DNA from: Bacteroidales bacterium
Lineage (GTDB): Bacteria; Bacteroidota; Bacteroidia; Bacteroidales; WRLA01
Assembly: GCA_009777825.1 (NCBI GenBank)
Contig: WRLA01000009.1
Span: 1-62,015, forward strand
DNA length: 62,015 nucleotides
Reading direction: 5' to 3'
A program made the translations under genes and the position numbers. The notes under the pieces are model-generated. The model saw only the letters and a program-made list of their open reading frames with translations, was not told the origin of the DNA and did not search any database. Each line of letters begins with the position of its first letter. Within the stretch, counting starts at the first letter, position 1. Positions 25,077 through 34,612 of the stretch are shown here, in pieces.

Positions 25077-26801
25077 ATGAAACAGTTACGTGATTTACTA
25101 TTGGGAGTTCCGATGTTTTCCCGTCATTGCGAGGGCGATAGTCCGAAGCAATCCAGTGTTACAAGTTACGGGTTACAAGTTACTGATTCAGCACAGAGAC
25201 GCAGAGGACACAGAGTTACACAGAGCGTCATTGTAAGCAAGGTTTGTTTCGATTCCAGAGACGTCATCCCCGACGCCCTCTTCGTTGCCACCTCCGGCTC
25301 TCAAACCGATGGTCATCGTTTTATTGACAAAGCCATCGAAAATGGCGCTTCTGTTGTCGTTTGCGAAAGATTACCGGAGATACAGCCCGAAAACGTTAAT
25401 TTCATCGTAGTCGAAGACAGCGCCGCGGCGCTCGGAGAGATAGCGTCCGCCTTCTACGACCATCCGTCCCGCAAACTGAAATTGGTCGGCGTTACCGGCA
25501 CCAACGGAAAAACGACCATCGCTACCTTATTATATATGTTGCACAGAAAATTGGGCTACGCAACAGGACTCATCTCAACGGTGGAAAATAAAATCAATGA
25601 CACAACTTTTCCGACAACGCACACCACGCCCGACGCCGTAACCATCAACGCCTTGCTGGCAGAGATGGTGGATGCCGGTTGCAGTTATTGTTTTATGGAG
25701 GTCAGTTCGCACGCCGTCGTCCAACAGCGCATCGCGGGATTGCACTTCGCCGGCGGGATTTTTACCAACCTCACGCACGAACACCTTGATTATCACGGCT
25801 CTTTCAAAAACTATCTTGACGCCAAAAAAGCCTTCTTCGACGCCCTTCCAAAAGACGCTTTCGCCCTCACCAACGCCGACGACACCAACGGCGGGGTGAT
25901 GCTCCAAAATACCAAAGCGCACAAATATTACTACGCACTGAAAAACATGGCGGACTTCCGATGCCATATCCTCGAATCGCACTTCGGGAAAACATTGCTC
26001 TATCTGAACGACGACGAAATCTGGACGAACCTCACCGGAGAGTTCAACGCCTACAACATCGCCGCCATCTACGGCAGCGCAATCTGTTTGGGACACGACA
26101 AGCAAGAGGTGTTGCAGGCTGTCAGCGCCTTATATCCGGTGGCGGGACGTTTTGAAACCATCGTGTCGGAAAACGGAATCTTCGCCATCACCGACTATGC
26201 GCACACGCCCGATGCGCTGGAAAATGTATTGACCGCCATCAACAGCATCCGTTTCGATATGCGATGTGCGATATGCGATAAAGAAAATAATATTTTGTCG
26301 GATGATTTTCAGCACAGAGGCACAGAGTTTCACAGAGATTCAGCACAGAGACACAGATCTACACAGAGCGAAAACATCGCAAATCCGTGTTCTCACATCC
26401 CCCCCTTTGGGGGGGCTTGGGGGGGCTTAATCACTGTTGTCGGCTGCGGCGGCGACCGCGACAAGGAAAAACGTCCAAAGATGGCGGAGATAGCCTGCCG
26501 ACTGAGCGACCGCGTCATCTTCACCTCCGACAACCCTCGCACCGAAGACCCCGAAACCATCTTAGACGAAATGGAAAAAGGCGTCAACCCTGCCGACTAC
26601 CGTAAAAAACTGCGCATCACCAACCGCCGCGAAGCCATCAAAACAGCCGTCGCGCTGGCACAAAAAAACGACATCATCCTCATCGCAGGCAAAGGACACG
26701 AACAGTATCAGGAAGTTAACGGCATAAGAACCCATTTCGACGATAAGGAAGAGGTGAAAAACGCTTTTTGTATGATGTGCGATATGCGATGGGCGAGGTA
26801 A
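25077..26801 (+). CDS. murE: UDP-MurNAc-tripeptide synthetase (meso-DAP type) with in-frame repeat insertions
   Basis: 574 residues versus about 480-490 usually. It adds meso-diaminopimelate to UDP-MurNAc-L-Ala-D-Glu; specificity is indicated by the DNPR motif (SDNPRTEDP). Also seen: ATP loop GVTGTNGKTTIATLLY, THTTPDA, MEVSSHAV, TNLTHEHLDYH and DYAHTPDALENVL. Two foreign in-frame segments enlarge it: bases 25121-25226 near the N-terminus and 26255-26428 between DYAHTPDAL..INSI and the ITVVGCGGDRD strand, both built from dispersed repeats. The last residues (CMMCDMRWAR) are also repeat-encoded. All catalytic motifs lie outside the insertions, so the enzyme is probably active. Confidence 0.93.
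   Translation: MKQLRDLLLGVPMFSRHCEGDSPKQSSVTSYGLQVTDSAQRRRGHRVTQSVIVSKVCFDSRDVIPDALFVATSGSQTDGHRFIDKAIENGASVVVCERLPEIQPENVNFIVVEDSAAALGEIASAFYDHPSRKLKLVGVTGTNGKTTIATLLYMLHRKLGYATGLISTVENKINDTTFPTTHTTPDAVTINALLAEMVDAGCSYCFMEVSSHAVVQQRIAGLHFAGGIFTNLTHEHLDYHGSFKNYLDAKKAFFDALPKDAFALTNADDTNGGVMLQNTKAHKYYYALKNMADFRCHILESHFGKTLLYLNDDEIWTNLTGEFNAYNIAAIYGSAICLGHDKQEVLQAVSALYPVAGRFETIVSENGIFAITDYAHTPDALENVLTAINSIRFDMRCAICDKENNILSDDFQHRGTEFHRDSAQRHRSTQSENIANPCSHIPPFGGAWGGLITVVGCGGDRDKEKRPKMAEIACRLSDRVIFTSDNPRTEDPETILDEMEKGVNPADYRKKLRITNRREAIKTAVALAQKNDIILIAGKGHEQYQEVNGIRTHFDDKEEVKNAFCMMCDMRWAR
25121..25226. repeat. Composite repeat inserted in frame near the murE 5' end
   Basis: In order: a CATTGCGAGGGCGATAGTCC...GCAATCCAG element, a GTTACAAGTTACGGGTTAC 7-bp-type array, and a GATTCAGCACAGAGACGCAG element ending TTACACAGAG. 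Translated as residues about 15-50 of MurE. It sits in the N-terminal domain where other MurE proteins have a short loop before the DSR motif (here CFDSRDV). Confidence 0.85.
26255..26428. repeat. Composite repeat inserted in frame in the murE C-terminal region
   Basis: 174 bp (58 codons) composed of a GATATGCGATGTGCGATATG array, two CAGCACAGAG...CACAGAG elements and a CCCCCCTTTGGGGGGGCTTG element. Three unrelated families are joined in one loop between the DYAHTPDAL segment and the next conserved strand (ITVVGCGGDRD). Confidence 0.9.
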
Positions 26802-27210
26802 TAGAAGAATTGAAAGTTGAAAATTGAAAGTTGAAAATGATGAACACAGATAATAGTTGGAGAATAATGATGACCACAAGAGCGGCGACGATAACAAGTC
26901 CCGTTAGGGACGGAATGTTGGTAGAAATAAACCACCATCCTCGCATTCCCGTCATTGCGAGCGTAGCGAAGCAATCCAGTGCTACAAGTGACAAGTTGCA
27001 TGTTACGAGTCGCTTTTTCAGCACAGAGACACAGAGGGCACAGAGTTTCACAGAGATTTTCCGCTCTACATCCTCCGCTCTGGATTGCTTCACTCCGTTC
27101 GCAATGACGAAAAATCACACATCTCATGTCGCAAATCGCAAATCACACATCGCACATCGCATATCGCAAATCGCAAATCGCATATCTCAAAATCTCAAAT
27201 CTAAAAGAAA
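26802..27210. repeat. Repeat-filled spacer between murE and mraY
   Basis: Contains a 7-bp TTGAAAG array (about 26809-26837); a GTCCCGTTAGGGACGGAATG element; a left arm CGTCATTGCGAGCGTAGCG (about 26949) and matching right arm GGATTGCTTCACTCCGTTCG (about 27080), a complementary pair of the same family; a CAGCACAGAGACACAGAG element between them; and a TCGCAAA/TCGCACA array (about 27125-27200). An open frame across this block is made entirely of repeats and is not called. Confidence 0.85.
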
Positions 27211-28461
27211 ATGTTATATTACCTATTTGATTGGTTAGACAAGGTTTATCACCTCCCCGGCGCGGGAGTGTTTCAGTACCTTTCGTTCAGAGGCGCTATG
27301 GCGGTCATCACTTCGTTGATTATCACCGCCGTATTCGGGAAATATCTTATTCAGTTTTTGCGAAAACGACAGATTGGAGAGACCATCCGCGAGTTAGGAT
27401 TGCCCGAAGAAGAGAAGAAAAAAGGCACGCCCACGATGGGCGGACTTATCATTATCGCCGGAATTTTGATTCCCGTACTGCTCTTCAACAAATTGGATAA
27501 CATCTACATCCTGTTGATGATTTTCACCACGTTATGGCTGGGGCTTATCGGTTTTATGGATGATTACATCAAGGTTTTTAAGAAGAATAAAGCCGGTTTG
27601 GCAGGAAAATACAAGGTTGTCGGACAGATTGTTCTGGGGTTGGTGGTTGGATGTACCATCTATTTTTCGGATCAAGTGGTCATTCGGGAGCGCACGCAAG
27701 CAAGTTTTCCCCAAGAGACGGAAGCCCAACTTGCCGAACTGCAAAAAGCGGAGATAGAAATCGCAAAAGAGCAAGACACGAAATCTCTGAAAACGACCAT
27801 CCCATTCATCAAAAACAACGAGTTGGACTACGGCTGGATTATCGAATGGGCGTGCGAGGATTGTTACAAATGGGCGTATTTGCTCTTTATCCCCATCGTC
27901 ATTTTGATTATCACGGCGGTCTCCAACGGCGCGAACCTGACAGACGGCATGGACGGCTTGGCAACAGGAACGTCGGCGGTCGTCGGCGGAACTTTGGGGA
28001 TTTTGGCGTGGGTGTCGGGCAACATCATCTTCGCCAACTATCTGAATATCATGTATATACCGAATACCGGAGAACTTACCATCTTCGTCGCCGCCTTTGT
28101 GGGAGCGTGCGTCGGATTTTTGTGGTACAACTCGCATCCGGCGCAGGTCTTCATGGGCGACACGGGCAGTCTGACCATCGGCGGAATCATCGCCGTGTTA
28201 GCCATTATTCTGCGTAAAGAACTGTTACTCCCCTTGTTATGTGGTGTTTTCCTGATAGAAAGCCTGTCGGTCATCATGCAAAGGTATTACTTCAAATATA
28301 CGCGGAAAAAACATGGCGAAGGTCGGCGTATCTTCCTGATGGCGCCGCTGCATCACCATTATCAGAAAAAGGGCGTCCCCGAACAAAAAATAGTGCAACG
28401 CTTTGTCATTGTGCAGATTGGGTTAGCCATCTTAACCATTGTAACTTTAAAATTAAGGTAA
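27211..28461 (+). CDS. mraY: Phospho-MurNAc-pentapeptide transferase
   Basis: 416 residues with about ten membrane helices. Conserved elements: GTPTMGGL (residues about 72-79), [38 protein letters not shown] and [18 protein letters not shown]. It transfers phospho-MurNAc-pentapeptide from UDP to undecaprenyl phosphate, forming lipid I. A hydrophilic stretch between helices (about residues 160-205) is characteristic of the Bacteroidota form. No repeat insertion is seen here. The start lies directly after a repeat array. Confidence 0.96.
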   Translation: MLYYLFDWLDKVYHLPGAGVFQYLSFRGAMAVITSLIITAVFGKYLIQFLRKRQIGETIRELGLPEEEKKKGTPTMGGLIIIAGILIPVLLFNKLDNIYILLMIFTTLWLGLIGFMDDYIKVFKKNKAGLAGKYKVVGQIVLGLVVGCTIYFSDQVVIRERTQASFPQETEAQLAELQKAEIEIAKEQDTKSLKTTIPFIKNNELDYGWIIEWACEDCYKWAYLLFIPIVILIITAVSNGANLTDGMDGLATGTSAVVGGTLGILAWVSGNIIFANYLNIMYIPNTGELTIFVAAFVGACVGFLWYNSHPAQVFMGDTGSLTIGGIIAVLAIILRKELLLPLLCGVFLIESLSVIMQRYYFKYTRKKHGEGRRIFLMAPLHHHYQKKGVPEQKIVQRFVIVQIGLAILTIVTLKLR

Positions 28462-28484
28462 AATATATTTAAACGAGAATAAAA

Positions 28485-29282
28485 ATGAATACAGTAGAAA
28501 AATTAGCATTACAGAACGGCGTGGATATGGACAACAGTATCTTGTTGTTTCAGAACCGGTTAGTCAATCTGCGGCATCAGCACATCAGAGAGATCATGTC
28601 GGACTATATCCATGTTTCCGGTCGTATGGAACACGTTGTAACGGTTGGCGGAATTGATTTCATCAACGACACAAAAGCCGACAGCCTCAACGCAACATGG
28701 TATTCGCTGGAAAATATGACGAAACCGGTTATCTGGATAACAGATTTGCGATATGAGACTTGCGATATGAGATTTGAGACTAACGCTCTTGAGTCTAATG
28801 TCGCACATCGCACATCGCACATCGCAAGTCCATCATTTGAGAAAATCATCCCGCTGTTGAAGAAAAAGGTGAAAGCTGTTATTTTGCTGGACGATGACGG
28901 GTTACGGGCTACGGATTACAAGGTACCGATTCAGCACAGAGACGCAGAGTACACGGAGTTTCACAGAGCGTCTAACGGTCTTGTGTCTAATGTCGCAAAT
29001 CGCAAATCGCAAATCGCAAATCATGTCGAACGGGTTTACACAGCGCATCACATAGAACATGCCGTAGAGTTGGCTTATACGATAGGAATACCGGGCGACG
29101 CCGTATTGTTCTCACCGGCAGCCCCCCAAAAGGAGGATGTGCGATATGCGATGTGCGATATGCGATGCGAAGATTCGCTTGCAATGACGGGAAGTCGCTC
29201 GACTCTCAACCCTCAACTTTCAACTTTCAATCTTCAACTCTCAGTTGGCGACGCATTTGCAGCCGCCGTGAAAAAATTATAA
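28485..29282 (+). pseudogene. murD: MurD C-terminal-domain remnant loaded with repeat insertions
   Basis: 265 residues at the normal murD position. Only the C-terminal ligase domain is recognisable: EHVVTVGGIDFINDTKADSLNATWYSL (residues about 48-75), KPVIWI, and later VELAYTIGIPGDAVLFSPAAP. The UDP-binding and ATP-binding domains (about 300 residues, including GSNGKTT) are missing; only 23 bp separate mraY from this ORF. Three repeat blocks (about 28743-28828, 28900-29022, 29121-29244) are translated within it, the last replacing the conserved SFDxFKxYExRG region. Catalysis of the D-Glu addition is very unlikely. It could instead be an expressed domain with a new role, as the frame is intact. 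Confidence 0.75.
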
Positions 29283-29286
29283 TGCC

Positions 29287-30510
29287 ATGACTCAAAAAGA
29301 TATTGCAAGCAAGTTTAAAGGAGACGTCGTCATTTGGATTACGATTCTCATCCTTTGTGTGTTTTCGGTTTTGGCGGTCTATAGCGGTATCGGGAAAATG
29401 GCGATGAGGGCTAACGATGTCTCGAAAGAGTACCTCTACTTGTGGCGGCATGTGTTTATCATGGTCAGCGGATTGATTTTGATGTGGGTGGTGCATTTGG
29501 TGAACTGGCATAAATTTTTGCAAAAAACAGGATTTTTGTTTTTGGTAATAGCATGTATATTACTGATAATCACCATGTTTTTTGGAACAGAAAAGAACCA
29601 TGCCAAACGCTGGATTGATCTTGGCGTGTTTTTAGTGCAGACCTCCGACATTGCCAAATTAGCCCTAGTGGTTTACCTTTCCGGCGTCTTTGCGAACATA
29701 AAAGAGTTTGAAAACGACTTTAAACAGATGTTGAAATGGGTCTATGCGCCCGTTTGCATTACCTGTGCGCTGATTGCAAAAGCAGACAACTCAACCGCCA
29801 TGTTGCTTTTTGCCGTGGTGGTGCTGTTGATGTTTTTTGCCCGTATTCCGATGAAAAAGATATTGACCATGATGGGTATTTGCGTTATAGGAGTGGCATG
29901 TGTGTTTTTGACATTAACGGTGTGGAAAAAAATCGCAAGCGACGATAACAAACCCAAAAGCGAAACCCGTGTAGATACCGGAAAAAGCCGTATTGTACAT
30001 TTTCTCTTTGAAGACCGAATACCGTATGAGCAAGATTATATGGCAACGCTGGCGGTGGCAGAAGGCGGTGCGCTGGGGAAAATGCCGGGAAAAAGCGAAC
30101 ACCGCTTTTATCTCCCCAATATTGAATCGGATTACATCTTTGCCATCATTGTGGAAGAATACGGGAGTTTGCTCGGGATTTTTTTCATCATCGTCCCATT
30201 CTTAGTATTGACATATCGGGGAATCAAAATTGCACTGAAAAGCAGCCGACCGTTCTCGGCATATTTAGTACTTGGAATCACGTTTATGTATGTCTTTCAA
30301 GCATTTATCAACATTGGCGTCTCTGTGGATGTGTTGCCCATAACAGGACAGCCGATGCCGTTTGTGAGCAGGGGCGGCTCGATGTTTATTATGTGTTGCC
30401 TTGCGTTTGGGCTGGTTCTGTCGGAAAGTCGTATGAATGTTGAAGAGAAGATGGCGGCGGAGAAAAACGTTGCGGAAATAGACGAAGAAGTGTCAGAAAT
30501 AAAAGAGTGA
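29287..30510 (+). CDS. ftsW: Septal peptidoglycan glycosyltransferase FtsW (SEDS)
   Basis: 407 residues with about ten membrane helices. SEDS features: KNHAKRWIDLG (residues about 98-108), DNSTAMLLF, the large periplasmic loop, ESDYIFAIIVEEYGSLLG, and TGQPMPFVSRGGSMFI near the C-terminus. With FtsI it polymerises lipid II at the septum. It follows the murD remnant by 4 bp and is followed 1 bp later by a gene foreign to dcw clusters. Confidence 0.95.
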   Translation: MTQKDIASKFKGDVVIWITILILCVFSVLAVYSGIGKMAMRANDVSKEYLYLWRHVFIMVSGLILMWVVHLVNWHKFLQKTGFLFLVIACILLIITMFFGTEKNHAKRWIDLGVFLVQTSDIAKLALVVYLSGVFANIKEFENDFKQMLKWVYAPVCITCALIAKADNSTAMLLFAVVVLLMFFARIPMKKILTMMGICVIGVACVFLTLTVWKKIASDDNKPKSETRVDTGKSRIVHFLFEDRIPYEQDYMATLAVAEGGALGKMPGKSEHRFYLPNIESDYIFAIIVEEYGSLLGIFFIIVPFLVLTYRGIKIALKSSRPFSAYLVLGITFMYVFQAFINIGVSVDVLPITGQPMPFVSRGGSMFIMCCLAFGLVLSESRMNVEEKMAAEKNVAEIDEEVSEIKE

Positions 30511-30511
30511 T

Positions 30512-31828
30512 ATGCAAGAAAAAATTGACATGATGAATATTCAAACCCAAGATACGGATTTAAAGAGTTTGCCGAAAGCCGAACCTGTGCAGGTTCAGGA
30601 AAGGATAGAGGTTCTTGATGTTATACGAGGATTTGCCTTGTTGGGAGTATTAATGGCAAATATGGCTTGGTTTAGCAGTCCTGCTCTCTACTTCGAGATT
30701 TTGGGCAAAGATATGTGGACAGGGGCTTGGGACACAACGACCTCTTCGTTTATTAACCTTTTGGTTTCGGGAAAATTTTACTCTATGTTCTCTTTCCTTT
30801 TTGGTTTGGGTTTCGCTATATTTTTTGAAAGAGCCATGGAAAGAACCGTAAAGCCAAAACTCCTTTTTTATAGAAGGCTTTTTATCTTGTTGCTTATAGG
30901 CTTGGCTCACGCTTTTTTTATTTGGTACGGCGATATACTTGTTACTTATGCGTTACTTGGTTTTCTCTTGCCGCTGTTTTTTAACCGAAAACCTAAAACA
31001 CTTATCAAATGGGCGATTTCTCTTTTCAGTATCTTGATACTGTTTTTGGCTCTTGTGATGGGTTCATTGGCTTTAGGGAGAATGTTTAATGAGGCTGCTA
31101 TTACTGATAGCCTGCAACCATTTTATGCCGATATTGAAAGCATGATAGAAAGTTCTTTTCATGCTTATGGTCAAGGAACTTTCGCCGAGATAATGGCTCA
31201 ACGCACCTCTGATACTCTTTTTTCTTTTAGCCAGATATTTATGGGTATATTTGTGATATTTCCGCTCTTTTTGCTTGGACTTTATGCAGGGAAAAAGAAA
31301 ATTTTTCAAAACATTGAATCAAACCTGACTTCAATAAGAAAAATTTGGATATGGAGTCTTGTTATTGGGCTTACAATGAGCGTTGTAAAATTTATATTCA
31401 AGAATCTGATGGGCGCTGACTTTTATTCTTTTTATACTGTAATTCACACAGGATCTGGATTTTTGGGCGATATTGGACTTTGTCTTTTCTTCATGACCTC
31501 CATTGTACTCTTGTATCAAAACAGAAAATGGATGCTGAAACTCAAACCTTTGGCATATATGGGCAGAATGCCGTTAAGCAATTATCTGTTTCAATCAATA
31601 GTTTGTACAACAATTTTTTACAGTTATGGTTTTGGGCTTTATGGCAAAGTAGGTTCTGCTTTGGGATTAGTTTTAACAGTCGTCATTTTCACTATACAAA
31701 TTTTTATCAGCAAATATTGGTTCAAACATTATCGTTTTGGACCAGTGGAATGGGTTTGGCGATGTTTGACTTACGGCAAACTTTTTGGAATGAAATTGAC
31801 TGAAAAAAACAAAATAATTAAGATTTAA
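30512..31828 (+). CDS. DUF418 (YeiB-type) membrane protein
   Basis: 438 residues. The N-terminal RIEVLDVIRGFALLGVLMANM is the opening motif of the YeiB/DUF418 family, followed by about ten membrane helices, and the C-terminal DUF418 segment LAYMGRMPLSNYLFQSIVCTTIFY...FGPVEWVWRCLTYGK. Function is not firmly known (proposed transport or acyl-transfer-like role). DNA here is clearly more AT-rich than the neighbouring division genes, consistent with acquisition. First gene of accessory block 1 within the dcw cluster. Confidence 0.88.
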   Translation: MQEKIDMMNIQTQDTDLKSLPKAEPVQVQERIEVLDVIRGFALLGVLMANMAWFSSPALYFEILGKDMWTGAWDTTTSSFINLLVSGKFYSMFSFLFGLGFAIFFERAMERTVKPKLLFYRRLFILLLIGLAHAFFIWYGDILVTYALLGFLLPLFFNRKPKTLIKWAISLFSILILFLALVMGSLALGRMFNEAAITDSLQPFYADIESMIESSFHAYGQGTFAEIMAQRTSDTLFSFSQIFMGIFVIFPLFLLGLYAGKKKIFQNIESNLTSIRKIWIWSLVIGLTMSVVKFIFKNLMGADFYSFYTVIHTGSGFLGDIGLCLFFMTSIVLLYQNRKWMLKLKPLAYMGRMPLSNYLFQSIVCTTIFYSYGFGLYGKVGSALGLVLTVVIFTIQIFISKYWFKHYRFGPVEWVWRCLTYGKLFGMKLTEKNKIIKI

Positions 31829-31838
31829 TATAAATGTT

Positions 31839-32273
31839 ATGGATAAAAAATATTGTTGTTACTGTGGTCTTTACTGCGAAAATTGCGCGGTAAAGGTAAA
31901 AGTTGAACCTGCGTCGAAAATTTTGTACGAGGAGATGAAGAAAGCGGGGTTTGAAGATATAATACAGTTCATCCCCAATGGAGATACATTTTGGTCTTTT
32001 CTGAAAAGTATGGCTGTTGAAGGCGCCTGCATTTCGTGTAGAGACGGAAGCGGGAATCCCGGATGTAAGGTCAGGTCATGTGCCAAAGAGAAAGATGTGG
32101 AGATGTGCGCATTGTGTGAAAGTTACCCGTGCGAACTCTTTACAAGATATTTTGAAGGATACCCAATACTTCAACATGACAATGCCGTTCTCCGCGAACA
32201 AGGTATGGATGCATGGTCAAAACTTCAAGATGAACGTCGGGCGAGAGGATTTACTTATGCTGAAAATAATTAA
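31839..32273 (+). CDS. DUF3795 cysteine-rich protein (144 aa)
   Basis: Begins MDKKYCCYCGLYCENCAVK and contains GACISCRDGSGNPGCKVRSCAKEKDVEMCALCESYPC, the Cys pattern of DUF3795 proteins, probably metal-binding. No export signal is present. It follows the DUF418 gene by 10 bp. The biochemical role is unknown. Confidence 0.85.
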   Translation: MDKKYCCYCGLYCENCAVKVKVEPASKILYEEMKKAGFEDIIQFIPNGDTFWSFLKSMAVEGACISCRDGSGNPGCKVRSCAKEKDVEMCALCESYPCELFTRYFEGYPILQHDNAVLREQGMDAWSKLQDERRARGFTYAENN

Positions 32274-32313
32274 GATGAACAAAGTTAGAAAACGAAAATA
32301 ATTAAATTTTGAT

Positions 32314-33495
32314 ATGCAACATTCCAAACAAAACAACGATAACAGTTTCCTTGCCAATTTGAAACAGATTATTCAACAGGCAAGGCAAAGGGCGTATTCT
32401 GCCATCAACTTTGCGCAGGTTGAGGCGAATTGGCTTTTGGGACAACGTATTGTTGAGCAGGAACAAAATGGTGCAGAGCGTGCCGAGTATGGGAAATATG
32501 TTATAAAAATCGCTTCTGAGGAATTGACAAAGGAATTTGGTAGTGGTTTTTCTAAAAGAAATCTTGAGAATTTTAAGCGTTTTTATTTAATGTTCAGTGA
32601 GTTACAAATTGCGCAGACAGTGTCTGCGCAATTCAAACCAATTGGGGCGACAGTGTCGCCCCAATTGAAAGAGATTCAGGAGACGGTGTCTCCTGAATTG
32701 AAACAGATTCCGCAGACGCTGTCTGCGCAATTGGAAATTTCGTCCGCAAACCCTCAACCGTTGCCCTTATTAAGTTGGTCGCACTACGAGCGACTGATGC
32801 GTATTGAAAACCCTGTTGCTCGGCAATGGTATATGACCGAAGCAGCCGAACAAATGTGGGCAGTGCGAACCCTCGACCGAAATATCAGTACACAATATTA
32901 CGAGCGAATGCTGTTGTCGCAGATGAAAGAACCGGTTATTAAGGAAATGCACGAGAAAACAACTGGTTTTCAGCAAGATAAACTCGCTTTTATCAAAAAT
33001 CCGACCGTTATGGAATTTTTGGGATTGCCCTCAAACAGCGGTTATGTGGAAAAAGATATTGAAAAGGCGATTATCAACAATTTACAACAGTTTTTGATAG
33101 AACTCGGCAAGGGTTTTGCCTTTGTCGGACGGCAGCAACTCATTCGCACAGAGGCGGAAGATTATTTTATTGACCTTGTTTTTTACAATTACATCCTCAA
33201 ATGTTTTGTGCTTATAGACCTGAAAATGGGCAAAATAACACATCAGGACGTTGGGCAGATGGATATGTATGTCCGTATGTTTGACGAGATGAAACGCATT
33301 GAGGGCGACAACCCCACAATCGGTATTGTGCTTTGCTCGGAAACCGACAAGGACATTGCCCGATATTCCATACTCAAAGGCAACGAGCAACTTTTTGCAA
33401 CAAAATATAAGTTGTTTTTGCCCACAGACGAAGAACTTCGCGCCGAAATCGAAAGACAAAAAGAAATTTTAAGACAACAATTTAATAATGTATAA
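32314..33495 (+). CDS. YhcG/DUF1016-type PD-(D/E)XK nuclease family protein
   Basis: 393 residues. The N-terminal DUF1016 domain (FLANLKQIIQQARQRAYSAI, GKYVIKIASEELTKEFG, SKRNLENFKRFYLMF) is followed by LSWSHYERLMRIENPVARQWY and a C-terminal nuclease-like domain with EDYFIDLVFYNYILKCFVLIDLKMGK, giving the expected acidic...DLK catalytic arrangement. Relatives are linked to DNA processing or restriction-like roles. Residues about 98-140, between the domains, are four 11-residue repeats (I..TVS.QLK.) encoded by palindromic DNA (32607-32732). Confidence 0.88.
   Translation: MQHSKQNNDNSFLANLKQIIQQARQRAYSAINFAQVEANWLLGQRIVEQEQNGAERAEYGKYVIKIASEELTKEFGSGFSKRNLENFKRFYLMFSELQIAQTVSAQFKPIGATVSPQLKEIQETVSPELKQIPQTLSAQLEISSANPQPLPLLSWSHYERLMRIENPVARQWYMTEAAEQMWAVRTLDRNISTQYYERMLLSQMKEPVIKEMHEKTTGFQQDKLAFIKNPTVMEFLGLPSNSGYVEKDIEKAIINNLQQFLIELGKGFAFVGRQQLIRTEAEDYFIDLVFYNYILKCFVLIDLKMGKITHQDVGQMDMYVRMFDEMKRIEGDNPTIGIVLCSETDKDIARYSILKGNEQLFATKYKLFLPTDEELRAEIERQKEILRQQFNNV
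32607..32732. repeat. Four tandem palindromes at 33-bp period inside the YhcG-like gene
   Basis: Palindromes start at 32607, 32640, 32673 and 32706. Cores are GCGCAGAC-agt-GTCTGCGC, GGGGCGAC-agt-GTCGCCCC, CAGGAGAC-ggt-GTCTCCTG and CCGCAGAC-gct-GTCTGCGC; flanking AATT/ATT bases extend the stems to 11-12 bp. The arms differ between units yet each right arm matches its own left arm (one mismatch in unit 4). Confidence 0.9.
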
Positions 33496-33497
33496 TT

Positions 33498-34601
33498 ATG
33501 GAAAATAGAAATTTTATTTTTAGATTAATGAAACAAATTATCATTCACCTGCTTTTTTTATCAACGCCTTTCATATTGTTAGGACAAACGCCGAATTATA
33601 ACAATCTGGACAATTGGGAAGATCTATGTTATTGCTCATTTAAAAATTATCATCCCTACTCTTATGTTGGCATTGATAATAATTGGCAACTTTTATTAGT
33701 TATGCAAAACGGACTTACACCAAAACAGTTGGATTCCCTGAAGATTCCTTATACAAAAAGTCAGTTATTGCTTTTAGAGACGCAGCGGCTATTGAGCGAA
33801 ACGAGAGGAGTTTATAAAACAGCCGTTCCGATTTTGGATAGTGTACAAATCACTCGCTTGAGAGAACAATCTCAATTTGTTGCAAACGACATTTACCCCG
33901 AAATTGAGAAAGAATGTCTCGATTTGGTTGCGCATTTAACAGAATTGGACAGGTCGCGTAATGCCTATTCCATACTGTACTCTTATGTGTTGGACGGGTT
34001 AATATGGAAACGATTTGAAAAAGAAGGAGTTACAAATGAATGGGATAGTACAGAAAGTTGGAGTGGAAATTATTGGTTTGTAACGCCTAAACGGCTTGCT
34101 GACTGTGGCGGAACGAATTCTTGGACAAGCGGAGAATCAGTATTCAAATGGAATTGGTCGTATTCGGAAAATGTAACGGGCGCATTATGGGGAAAAAATC
34201 TTGAGGCGCTTTTCCCTTTAGCACAAGGAAATGAAGTTCCAAACAAAGAAATCATTGATGAATTTTCGGATTTCGGTTTTTTCGATGAAAATTTACATCT
34301 GACCATTCCTGTAATTAACGAAAAAGAAAATAGTGCCTTATGTTTACTTTCCAACAACATCATAGACAGGCTATTGCCTGCATTTTTGGCAAAAACAGAT
34401 ATCGAAACACTCAAAACCTCCTATAAATTTAATGACAATAGCGAAACGGTCATCGTTTTTTACCATGAAGTCATGTTCGATTTAATGGATTTGTTGTTAG
34501 AAAAACAAGCCATCCAAATGCCAACAACATTTCAATTTCCTGAAAAAGCGACACTCAAAGATGCTGCCGATTTATGTTTTATTGTAATAATGAAAATATA
34601 A
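33498..34601 (+). CDS. Exported hypothetical protein (about 357-367 aa)
   Basis: A hydrophobic signal (MKQIIIHLLFLSTPFILLGQ), best read from the internal ATG at 33528, precedes a mixed alpha/beta mature protein with Trp/Tyr-rich segments (NWEDLCYCSFKNYHPYSY, ESWSGNYWFVTPKRL, SVFKWNWSYSENVTGALW). I do not recognise a family. It starts 2 bp after the YhcG-like gene, so it is co-transcribed with accessory block 1, and its stop is followed by murG. The AT-rich composition matches the block. Confidence 0.65.
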   Translation: MENRNFIFRLMKQIIIHLLFLSTPFILLGQTPNYNNLDNWEDLCYCSFKNYHPYSYVGIDNNWQLLLVMQNGLTPKQLDSLKIPYTKSQLLLLETQRLLSETRGVYKTAVPILDSVQITRLREQSQFVANDIYPEIEKECLDLVAHLTELDRSRNAYSILYSYVLDGLIWKRFEKEGVTNEWDSTESWSGNYWFVTPKRLADCGGTNSWTSGESVFKWNWSYSENVTGALWGKNLEALFPLAQGNEVPNKEIIDEFSDFGFFDENLHLTIPVINEKENSALCLLSNNIIDRLLPAFLAKTDIETLKTSYKFNDNSETVIVFYHEVMFDLMDLLLEKQAIQMPTTFQFPEKATLKDAADLCFIVIMKI

Positions 34602-34612
34602 TAATGTATAAA

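Noticed and set aside
26831..27238. Open frame of 135 codons between murE and mraY
   Set aside because: It is composed almost entirely of dispersed repeats and overlaps the mraY start.
32607..32732. CRISPR-like array at 33-bp spacing
   Set aside because: There are no constant repeats with unique spacers; the unit is a self-complementary palindrome translated within a nuclease gene, and no cas genes are present.
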